Source: an uncultured Paraprevotella sp. (GTDB lineage: Bacteria > Bacteroidota > Bacteroidia > Bacteroidales > Bacteroidaceae). From it: a stretch of 64,000 nt of DNA. The position numbers and the translations under genes are program-made. Position 1 is the first letter of the stretch; each line of letters opens with the position of its first letter. Positions 8,354-16,183 of the stretch are shown one piece after another. Where the stretch lies: contig CALULQ010000005.1 of assembly GCA_944321525.1 (NCBI GenBank), positions 1-64,000 of the forward strand, written 5' to 3'. Under the pieces are notes generated by a model. It was not told where the DNA came from. It saw nothing but the letters and a program-made list of their open reading frames with translations, and did no database searches.

Positions 8354-11300
8354 ATGAAAAGGATATTGAACATTCTCGGCACACTGTGCCTTTGGTTGGG
8401 TTGCCTGTGGGGCGCTGCCCCTGCCGCCGCCCGCAGTTTCGTGCATCCCGGAGTGTTGCACACGAAAGAGCGCATGGAGCAAATCCGCAGTCTGGTGGAG
8501 GCGGGCCGGGGCGAGGCCTACGAATCCTACCTCTTGCTGAAGGCGCATCCCTGCGCCCAGGCCGACTATAAGATGGAAGGCCCCTTCGAGGTGATTTCGC
8601 GCGACGGGGAGTTCCGCCACACCAAGTCGCGCATGGAGCGCGACTTCAGCGCGGCCTACCTGAATGCGCTGATGTGGTCCATCACGGGCGAGGAGGCCCA
8701 CGCCCGCAAGGCGGAAGAAGTGTTGGCCGCATACGCCCGCACGCTCAAGCGCATCCCCGACACGAACGACGCCCCGCTGCTGGCCGGGCTGGAAGGTTTT
8801 AAGATTGTGTATGCGCTGGAGGTCTTGAAGCATACCTATCCCAAGTTGTCGGACGAGAATTACGAGGCCGCCCTGCGGATGTTCACCAAGATATTCCTTC
8901 CCGTGCTGGACACGTTCTACAAGCGCGAGCCTTACACCAACGGCAACTGGGGCGCCATAGCGACGAAGACCTACATGGCCGCCGCCATCCATCTGGACGA
9001 TGAAAAAATGTATGAGAAGGCGCGCGCCTTCTATCTCGACGGGAAAGACAACGGCACGTTGGAGCACTACATCGACGGCGCGACCGGACAAATACAGGAG
9101 AGTGGGCGCGACCAGAGCCACTGCATGCTCGGACTGGGCGCCATGGCCACCGTGTGCGAGCTGGCATGGCAGCAGGGCGACGACCTGTATTCGGCCAAAG
9201 ACAACCGCCTGCTGAAGGGCTACGAGTATGTGGCGCGCTACAACTTGGGCTACGACGTGCCCTTCACGAAGTGGACCGACATCACCGGAAAATATTGCGA
9301 CTGGGACAAAGTGTCGGAGAAAGCCCGCGGACGCTACATGTTCGTCTTCGACATCGCCTATAACCACTACGTCAACCGCATGGGCCTCCCCATGCCTTTC
9401 ACGTCGCAAGTGTTGGAACAGTTGCGGCCGGAGGGCTACGACCGCGACCAGCCCGGCTTCGGGACACTTTTGTTCAACGAGACGCCGCAGAACCGCAAGT
9501 TCCAACACCCCGGCGGTTTGCACACCTTGGCCGACCTGGAACGCATGAAGACGATGGTGGCCCAAGGGCAGCGCCCGTGGATGGAAGGCTGGGAGGAACT
9601 GCAGAAAGACCCCTTGGCGCAATCCACCTACCGGCCGCGGCCCATGGCCAACATGGGACAAAGCCGACAGTCGGCCTCGGTCGACGCCCATGCCGCCTAC
9701 CTGAACGCCATCCGCTGGTATGTGTCCGGCGACACGGCTTATGCCTATTGTGCCATCCGCATCCTCAATGCGTGGTCGGCCGCGGTGAACCAGGTGCCCA
9801 AGGCCAAGTCCGACCAAGGGCTTGTGGGCATACCCATCGGCGAGTTTGCCATGGCGGCCGAGGTGCTTCGCGCGTGTCCCTTGTGGGAGAAGTCCGACCT
9901 GGCGCGCTTCCAGAAGATGATGGTGGAGTATCTGTATCCGGTGAGCCACGATTTCCTGAGCACGCACGGCGGTTCGAACGTGGACTATTGCTGGACCAAC
10001 TGGGATGCCTGCAACATGGTGGCCTTGGCCGCCATCGGCGTGCTGTGCGACCGGGGCGACATCTACCGCGAGGCCATAGAATATTTCAAGCATGGTTTGG
10101 GCAACGGCAGCATCCGTAATGCCGTGCCCCACCTGCACCGCATGGAGGACGGGACGGTGCTCGGACAGTGGCAGGAAAGCGGCCGCGACCAGGAGCACGC
10201 ACAGCTCGGCGTGGGATTCCTGGCCACGTTGTGCCAGATTGCCTGGAACCAGGGCGACGACCTCTTTGCTTACGACAACAACCGTTTGTTGGCCGGGGCC
10301 GAATACGTGGCGCGCCACAACCAGATGCGCGGCGTGCCGTTCGCTTACTACGACAACAGCCAGGGACTGAACAACCGTTGGCCTTCCATCAACGGGTTGG
10401 GACGCTTGGAAGACCGCCCCGTCTGGGAAATGATTTACAACCACTATGAAGTACTGAAGGGGATTCCCGCCCGCTATTCCAAGCGGATGGCCGAGCTTTT
10501 GCGCCCGGAGCATGGCAGCAAGGACCATTTCGGCTACGGGACGCTGACCTTTACCCTCTGCCCGTCCAACTATCCGCCGTTGCCCGTGCCTGCGGTGCCC
10601 GCGGGGCTGTCCACGGAAGTGTCCGTGGGGCAGGTGCGCCTGGAGTGGGAGCCTTCGGCCGAATACTTTGCCAACGGCTATGTCATCCAGCGTTCCGAGG
10701 CTGGCAAGAATGAATTCAAGGACGTGGCCGTATATGAAGAAAAGGTGACCAACTACTTTGTCGACACCGACGTGGAGGAAGGCAAGGCCTACGAATACCG
10801 TGTGGCAGCCGTTAACAAGACCGGCACGAGCCGCTTCTCGGAGAGCATCGGGGCCGTGATGGTGCCTTTGCAGGAATTGCCTGCCGGATGGACCTACGGC
10901 GAAGTGGGCACGGTGGAAGGCGGACGTGCGGCCTACGCCGCCACCCAGGGCGGAAGCGTGTGGCTGGAAAGCCGCTCGGGAGCCATGGGTCCTGCGACGG
11001 CCAATGCTCCTTTTGTCTATCGTGCGGTCAAGGGTGACTTCTCCGTTTCGTGCCGCGTGAATGCCATCCAAGGAAGGGTGGACGAATGCGGGCTGATGTT
11101 GCGCGGGTCGTTGCAGGCCGATGCGCCGGTGGTCACCATGACGTTGGGCCACTGGGGACGCCGTTTCGCCCGCATGGGTTGGCGTCCGGGTGCGGACGAG
11201 GGGCGCCATTTTGCCATCGGGAACACCTACACGTGGCTGCCCGCATGGTTCAAGCTGGCCCGCGTGGGTGACGTGTTCTACGCCTACGAGTCCACCGACG

Positions 11301-11443
11301 GCGTGAATTGGTACTATGTCCATTCGCAAAAGGTGGACATGCCGGAAGAAATCCTTGTCGGCATGGCGGGCAGTTTCACGGGCGGTGAAGGGCAAAACGG
11401 CATTGTTTTCGACCATTTGGAAGTATACGATAATAGGTTTTAG
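8354..11443 (+). CDS. Giant secreted polysaccharide lyase with two tandem alginate-lyase-type domains, FN3 and C-terminal beta-sandwich
   Basis: This 1029-residue protein has a signal peptide (LGCLWGAAPAAA). Two homologous alpha/alpha-toroid domains of the alginate_lyase/PL38-like type follow, at about residues 28-375 and 383-740. Each begins with an HPGxLHT motif (FVHPGVLHT and FQHPGGLHT), each has the QESGRDQxH signature (near residues 249 and 607), and each ends with a GFGTLLF / GYGTLTF strand. About 743-838 is a fibronectin type III domain (VRLEWEPSAEYFANGYVIQR). About 843-1029 is a DUF1349/laminin-like beta-sandwich (FSVSCRVNAIQGRVDECGLM). Lyases of this fold cleave uronic-acid polymers. 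Domain 1 has TNGNWGA where domain 2 has CWTNWDACN, so the two sites may differ. Confidence 0.85.
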   Translation: MKRILNILGTLCLWLGCLWGAAPAAARSFVHPGVLHTKERMEQIRSLVEAGRGEAYESYLLLKAHPCAQADYKMEGPFEVISRDGEFRHTKSRMERDFSAAYLNALMWSITGEEAHARKAEEVLAAYARTLKRIPDTNDAPLLAGLEGFKIVYALEVLKHTYPKLSDENYEAALRMFTKIFLPVLDTFYKREPYTNGNWGAIATKTYMAAAIHLDDEKMYEKARAFYLDGKDNGTLEHYIDGATGQIQESGRDQSHCMLGLGAMATVCELAWQQGDDLYSAKDNRLLKGYEYVARYNLGYDVPFTKWTDITGKYCDWDKVSEKARGRYMFVFDIAYNHYVNRMGLPMPFTSQVLEQLRPEGYDRDQPGFGTLLFNETPQNRKFQHPGGLHTLADLERMKTMVAQGQRPWMEGWEELQKDPLAQSTYRPRPMANMGQSRQSASVDAHAAYLNAIRWYVSGDTAYAYCAIRILNAWSAAVNQVPKAKSDQGLVGIPIGEFAMAAEVLRACPLWEKSDLARFQKMMVEYLYPVSHDFLSTHGGSNVDYCWTNWDACNMVALAAIGVLCDRGDIYREAIEYFKHGLGNGSIRNAVPHLHRMEDGTVLGQWQESGRDQEHAQLGVGFLATLCQIAWNQGDDLFAYDNNRLLAGAEYVARHNQMRGVPFAYYDNSQGLNNRWPSINGLGRLEDRPVWEMIYNHYEVLKGIPARYSKRMAELLRPEHGSKDHFGYGTLTFTLCPSNYPPLPVPAVPAGLSTEVSVGQVRLEWEPSAEYFANGYVIQRSEAGKNEFKDVAVYEEKVTNYFVDTDVEEGKAYEYRVAAVNKTGTSRFSESIGAVMVPLQELPAGWTYGEVGTVEGGRAAYAATQGGSVWLESRSGAMGPATANAPFVYRAVKGDFSVSCRVNAIQGRVDECGLMLRGSLQADAPVVTMTLGHWGRRFARMGWRPGADEGRHFAIGNTYTWLPAWFKLARVGDVFYAYESTDGVNWYYVHSQKVDMPEEILVGMAGSFTGGEGQNGIVFDHLEVYDNRF

Positions 11444-11506
11444 GGTTAGTTGGAAGGGGGATTCTGCTTCTTCGGGGGCGGGATTCCCTTTTTTCTTGTC
11501 CCAAAT

Positions 11507-11538
11507 ATTGGGCGGAATCTTCGTTTTGCCTATCTTTG
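11507..11538 (+). promoter_or_regulatory. Promoter of the HTCS regulator
   Basis: A -33-like ATTG at 11507-11510 is separated by 20 bases from TATCTTTG at 11531-11538, an exact TAnnTTTG match. It lies 64 bases before the ATG at 11603, so the regulator has its own promoter. An upstream in-frame extension to 11450 would run through this promoter and is therefore unlikely to be coding. Confidence 0.65.
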
Positions 11539-11602
11539 TAGGGCCGTGACAGCGGGAAGTTCCGTGCGCAATCCCGCAACGCAGGAAGGAAAAACATCTA
11601 TC

Positions 11603-14600
11603 ATGAAAACGATACTCTCTTTTTTCATCTGTTGGCTTGCCGTGGTGGGGGCTGCCGCTTCGGGGCAGTACAAGTTCCGCCTGATTGACGTGGTGGACGG
11701 GCTGTCCGACAACCAGATTCGCGGACTGACCATGGTGCCCGACGGCCGCATCGGTATCCGCACGGCCTCTATCCTGAACATCTACGATGGAGCCTCATTC
11801 GAATATTTCCCTTACGACAAAGACCGCAAGTACGTGTGGGCATACGCTCGTCCGCCCCGTGAATATTATGACGGGGAAGGGCGTGTGTGGATGAAGGAAT
11901 TGCGCTACCTGCTGTTGCTGGACCTGAAAACCAACAGGTTTGACTATGACATACAGGAAGAACTGGCGGCGATGGGAATAAAGCGGCAGCTGAAAAACAT
12001 GTTCATGGACGACGCCAAGAACTTCTGGTTCCTCACGGACGACAACACCTTCTCGTTTTATGATGCCAAGCAACGCAAGCTGCACGTGCTGGACCGCGGC
12101 GACAGCGAGTTCACCCGCAAGCATGGCATCCCGTTGGAACTGGCCCGGTGGAAGAATCAGTGTTGGGTGGTTTATAGCAGCGGGCTCATCCGCCATTGGG
12201 ACTACGAGGCCGCGAAGTTCGTGGCGCAGGACACCCGTTTCGTGGGCGTCATAGATGAATACACCGACCGTCTTTACCTGCATCCCGATGCGGAAGGCAA
12301 CTTCTGGCTGATGTACAATGGCGGGATTTGCTTCTACAACCGCATGCTGGGCGCGTGGCGCGACGTGGCCGGCATCTCCGGCATTTCCAACTTTTTCACC
12401 TGCATGGACCTGGACGTCAACGGCGACGTGTGGGCCGGCACTTCGCGGAGCGGCTTGCGCCACATCGACGGGCGGACCTTTGCCGTCACCGAGATGCCCG
12501 ACATGGAGCTGGTCAACGGCGGACGGTTGGACAACGACATCTACACCGTTTTGGCCGACGAGTGGGGCGGCTTGTGGGTCGGCACGCTCTTCCAAGGCTT
12601 GTGCTATCATCATCCCAGCATGCAGAAGTTCCAGCTGGTGCAGACGAGCCAGGGCGGGGCGAATATCACCAACGAGTCGGTGCGCAGCTTTCTGGAGGAA
12701 GACGACGGCAACATCCTCGTAGGCTGCGGCCGTGGGCTGTTCCGTTTCTACCCCGGCACGCGCAAGGTGGAGCAACTCTATGCCGACGAAATTACGGACT
12801 TGGTGCTTTCGCTTATTCGAGACTATGAGGGCAACATCTGGGTGGGCACTTTCCTGAAAGGGTTCTACCGCATCAGTCCCGACGGGAAGTGCCGGCATTT
12901 TCTCCGGGCATTCGGCTCGTCCGAGCAGGAAGTGGCGCAAAATGCGTCGCGCGATTTGTATGCCGATAGCCGTGGGCAATATTGGGTGAGCGTTCTTGGC
13001 GGCGTGGGACGGCTGAACCCCGAGAACGGCAAGGTGGAATACATGCTCAGCGAGCGCCATCCGGAAGTCCGGGATTTCCGTTTGGTGTATGCTTTGTATC
13101 CCGTCGGGAAAGACTGCTTTGCCGCTGCGGTGGACAACGGACTCTTTTATTACGACACGGCGGCCGACAAGGTGTGGGTGCCCGATTCGGCAAAGAATCC
13201 TTTCTACAAGCCCGGCATCAAGTATTTCGGTCTGTTGACCGACCGGCGCGGACTGCAATGGTTTGCCACGGAAGACGGCATCCGCATCTGGGACGCCAAG
13301 GCCGAGCGGCTCTATCTGCTGACCATGGCCGAGGGGCTGCCCAACAATTCCGTGTCGTCCATGCTTCCCGACGACGCGGGGATGGTGTGGGCCTCAACCT
13401 TGAATGGCATCTGCCGGATAGAGCCTCGGCCCGACGGGCAGGGAGGCTATGCTTTCTCCATCGTGTCGTTTGGCGTTTCCGACGGTTTGCAGAGCGGGAT
13501 GTTCTATGAGCATTCGGCCTTGAGGGCCAAGGACGGGACGCTGTATTTCGGCGGGGCGCACGGATTCAATTTTTTCAATCCCGAGGGCATGGTGCACGAG
13601 ATGGAGGCTCACCGTCCGTTGCTGACCGGTCTTATGATTTTTAACACCCCCATTGTGGCGGGCGAGGAGCACGACGGGCATGTCATCCTTTCTGCTCCCA
13701 TGAACCGGACGAAAGGCATAGAACTTCGCTACGATGAGAACTTCATCGCGATAGAGTTCTCGGGGTTGAACTATGCCAACCCCTCGCATACCTATTATAA
13801 ATATAGATTGAGAAACTATGAAGACGGTTGGATGGAGACGGGCGCGGCCGGAATGGGGCGGGCTGTCTACACCGGTTTGCGTCCCGGAGAGTATGAGTTC
13901 GAAGTCTATTCGGCCAATGCCGACAAGGTGTGGAGCAAGGAGCCGGCGCGCTTGTCCATCACGGTGCATCCGCCTTTCTGGGCCACTTACTACGCTTGGG
14001 CGGTCTACGTTCTGGCCGTGGCTTTTTTGGTATATTGGATGTTCCGCCTCTACATCCGTCGCGAGAAGGAGAAGCTGCGCGAAGAGCGCCGGGAGACGGC
14101 CCGCAAGCAGCAGGAGCATCTGGACGAAATGAAACTGCGCTTCTTCACGAACATCAGCCACGAGTTCCGCACGCCGCTCACATTGATTCTCACGCCCCTC
14201 GGTTCGCTCATCAGGCAACAGGACGATGCCGACCTGAAACAGCGTTTGGGCGTCATCTACAAGAACGCGGAGAAGTTGCTCCGGCTGGTCAACCAGTTGC
14301 TGGATTTCAGAAAACTGGAGATGCAGGGCGAGAAGCTTTCGTTGGCGATGGGCGATCTCGTGGGCTTTGTCCGCGACGCCATGGAAGCGTTCCGCGATTT
14401 GTCGAAAGCCAGGGGGCTTGAACTTTCGTTCGAAAGCCGCGTGGACCACCTTTATATGAACTACGACCAAGACAAAATCTACAAAGTGGTGAACAACCTC
14501 TTGTCCAATGCTTTCAAGTTCACCCCTGCCGGCGGAAGCGTGTCGGTCAGCGTGGAACGCGTGACCCGCAACGGGAAGGAATGCGCTGCCATCGCCGTGC

Positions 14601-15676
14601 GCGACACGGGGTGCGGCATCGATCCGGCCGAGAAGGCCCGCATCTTCACCCGCTTCTACCAAGCCGAAGGCAACCGGAAGTCGCAGGCCGGAAGCGGAAT
14701 CGGTTTGCACCTGGTCAAGGGCTATGTGGAGATGCACGGTGGTGAGATTACGGTGGACAGCGTTCCGGGCGAGGGGAGCACGTTCACGGTGTTCCTGCCT
14801 TCCGGTTTGCAGTCGGCCGCCCATGTTCCGGCGGGCGAGACCAAGCCTGCGGAACCGGATGCGGCGCCGGACCGTCCGGCAGAGGAGGAGAAAGAGACCG
14901 AAACGGGCGACCGCAAGAAGCTGCTCATCGTGGAGGACAACGAGGACTTCCGCACCTTCCTGGCCCAAGAGCTTGGCCGCGACTACGAGGTGGTGGAGGC
15001 GGCCGACGGCGTGGAGGGCGAAGAACGTGTATATGCCGAGTGGCCGGACCTGGTCATTTCGGACCTGATGATGCCGCGACGCGACGGCATAGCGTTCTGC
15101 CAGCGGCTGAAGGGCGACATACGAACGTCGCACATCCCCTTCATCCTGCTGACGGCCAAGATGTCCGACGACTCACGCCTGGAAAGCTACAAGGCCGGTG
15201 CCGACTCCTACATCTCGAAGCCTTTCAAGTCCGAACTGTTGCAGGTGCGCGTGCAGCAACTCATCGAACAGCGCGAGGCGCGGAAGGAGGCGTTCCGGAG
15301 GAACATCGAAATCACGCCCAGCGAAATCACCACCACTTCTTTGGACGAGGAGTTCGTGAAGAAGGCCGTGGCCTTCGTGGAGAAGAACATGGCCAATGCC
15401 GACTATTCGCTGGACGAACTGAGCAACGACCTGGGGCTGAGCAAAACGCACCTGAACCGCAAGCTGACGGTCATCCTCAACATGAAGCCCCTGCCGTTCA
15501 TCCGCGCCATCCGGCTCAAGCGGGCCGCGCAGCTCTTGGTGAACAGCCAGTACAACGTGGCGGAGATCGCCCTCATGGTGGGATTCAACACCATCAAGTA
15601 CTTCAACCGCTATTTCAAGGAAGAGTTCGGTATGACTCCCACACAGTACCGCGAGACGAACCAGAAGGCACACTGA
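11603..15676 (+). CDS. Hybrid two-component system regulator (HTCS)
   Basis: I chose the ATG at 11603, giving 1357 residues, because it begins a good signal peptide (MKTILSFFICWLAVVGAAAS) and follows the promoter at 11507-11538. The periplasmic part is a double beta-propeller of regulator-propeller repeats (DGLSDNQI, VWAGTSRSGLRHIDG, GLWVGTLFQGL, NIWVGTFLKGF), then a Y_Y_Y domain (GLRPGEYEFEVYSANADKVW). One membrane helix lies near residues 791-815. HisKA carries phospho-acceptor His853 in NISHEFRTPLTL. The ATPase domain shows NNLLSNAFKFTP, DTGCGID and GSGIGLHLVKGY. The receiver domain carries Asp1154 in LVISDLMMP. An AraC-type HTH ends the protein. Such proteins bind a breakdown oligosaccharide and activate adjacent glycan operons. 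Confidence 0.95.
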   Translation: MKTILSFFICWLAVVGAAASGQYKFRLIDVVDGLSDNQIRGLTMVPDGRIGIRTASILNIYDGASFEYFPYDKDRKYVWAYARPPREYYDGEGRVWMKELRYLLLLDLKTNRFDYDIQEELAAMGIKRQLKNMFMDDAKNFWFLTDDNTFSFYDAKQRKLHVLDRGDSEFTRKHGIPLELARWKNQCWVVYSSGLIRHWDYEAAKFVAQDTRFVGVIDEYTDRLYLHPDAEGNFWLMYNGGICFYNRMLGAWRDVAGISGISNFFTCMDLDVNGDVWAGTSRSGLRHIDGRTFAVTEMPDMELVNGGRLDNDIYTVLADEWGGLWVGTLFQGLCYHHPSMQKFQLVQTSQGGANITNESVRSFLEEDDGNILVGCGRGLFRFYPGTRKVEQLYADEITDLVLSLIRDYEGNIWVGTFLKGFYRISPDGKCRHFLRAFGSSEQEVAQNASRDLYADSRGQYWVSVLGGVGRLNPENGKVEYMLSERHPEVRDFRLVYALYPVGKDCFAAAVDNGLFYYDTAADKVWVPDSAKNPFYKPGIKYFGLLTDRRGLQWFATEDGIRIWDAKAERLYLLTMAEGLPNNSVSSMLPDDAGMVWASTLNGICRIEPRPDGQGGYAFSIVSFGVSDGLQSGMFYEHSALRAKDGTLYFGGAHGFNFFNPEGMVHEMEAHRPLLTGLMIFNTPIVAGEEHDGHVILSAPMNRTKGIELRYDENFIAIEFSGLNYANPSHTYYKYRLRNYEDGWMETGAAGMGRAVYTGLRPGEYEFEVYSANADKVWSKEPARLSITVHPPFWATYYAWAVYVLAVAFLVYWMFRLYIRREKEKLREERRETARKQQEHLDEMKLRFFTNISHEFRTPLTLILTPLGSLIRQQDDADLKQRLGVIYKNAEKLLRLVNQLLDFRKLEMQGEKLSLAMGDLVGFVRDAMEAFRDLSKARGLELSFESRVDHLYMNYDQDKIYKVVNNLLSNAFKFTPAGGSVSVSVERVTRNGKECAAIAVRDTGCGIDPAEKARIFTRFYQAEGNRKSQAGSGIGLHLVKGYVEMHGGEITVDSVPGEGSTFTVFLPSGLQSAAHVPAGETKPAEPDAAPDRPAEEEKETETGDRKKLLIVEDNEDFRTFLAQELGRDYEVVEAADGVEGEERVYAEWPDLVISDLMMPRRDGIAFCQRLKGDIRTSHIPFILLTAKMSDDSRLESYKAGADSYISKPFKSELLQVRVQQLIEQREARKEAFRRNIEITPSEITTTSLDEEFVKKAVAFVEKNMANADYSLDELSNDLGLSKTHLNRKLTVILNMKPLPFIRAIRLKRAAQLLVNSQYNVAEIALMVGFNTIKYFNRYFKEEFGMTPTQYRETNQKAH

Positions 15677-15715
15677 CGAAGGAACACTACCGCCCGGCTC
15701 CATGCGGGGCCACCC

Positions 15716-15763
15716 GGAATCGCCCTGCGGCATGCAAAATCCTGCATGCCGCAGGGCGATTCC
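15716..15763. terminator. 21-bp perfect inverted repeat after the HTCS gene
   Basis: The arms at 15716-15736 and 15743-15763 are perfectly complementary over 21 bases with a six-base loop (AAATCC). It begins 39 bases beyond the HTCS stop. Only a short CGTTTGT follows, so the T-run is weak. It probably marks the 3' end of the HTCS transcript. Confidence 0.65.
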
Positions 15764-15812
15764 CGTTTGTGGGGAGCGCGATGTGGCGCAACGCCATGCG
15801 GAAGCCGTCACA

Positions 15813-15856
15813 GTATTCTCCGCAGAGTACTCGAGTACTTGCCGCAAAGTACGCTG
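15813..15856. repeat. Dispersed 22-base palindromic repeat, locus B (two units)
   Basis: Two tandem copies of the same 22-base unit as at 6.68 kb, including the exact core AGTACTCGAGTACT and the flank TTGCCGCAA. It lies in a 507-base gap that also holds the 21-bp inverted repeat (15716-15763) and a -7 element at 16155. The remaining sequence, about 15860-16150, shows nothing I can identify. Confidence 0.85.
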
Positions 15857-16154
15857 GCGAGTTCTGCGCGCCGTTTGTCCGTCCTCCCCCTGGCGCGCAT
15901 TTCCTTGGCGCTTGCCGTGAATGTGTTGCGCGATGATAGGGGTGGGGGCCTCAGGCCGGCGGGGCATCGTCGGGAGAAGGCCGGTGGCGACCCGCCTGAT
16001 TCAGGGAGAAGCTGAAAGCTTCGCGAGGAAAATTGCTGGGAACAGGCGTTTTTTCTGTTTTGCAAAAGGTTGAAAAACAGTTAAATGAAAGGTATGTTAC
16101 GATTTGCCCAATCATTTGTTATTTTTTGTCCCATAGGGTTAATAAATAAGTAAA

Positions 16155-16162
16155 TACCTTTG
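16155..16162 (+). promoter_or_regulatory. Bacteroidetes -7 element upstream of the second lyase gene
   Basis: TACCTTTG matches TAnnTTTG and lies 21 bases before the ATG at 16184. The surrounding sequence is markedly AT-rich compared with the genes. A correctly spaced -33 element is not clear. Confidence 0.5.
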
Positions 16163-16183
16163 GGCAAGTAAAAAGCAACTGTT

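Noticed and set aside
7085..11416. A 1443-residue open frame on the minus strand opposite the GH28-like and double-lyase genes
   Set aside because: It is an antisense shadow produced by GC-rich codon use. Its translation is rich in His, Arg, Val and Gly without domain structure, while the + strand frames give two clear enzyme families.
11450..11602. Upstream in-frame extension of the HTCS gene
   Set aside because: The extension covers the promoter at 11507-11538 and would destroy the signal peptide that begins at 11603.
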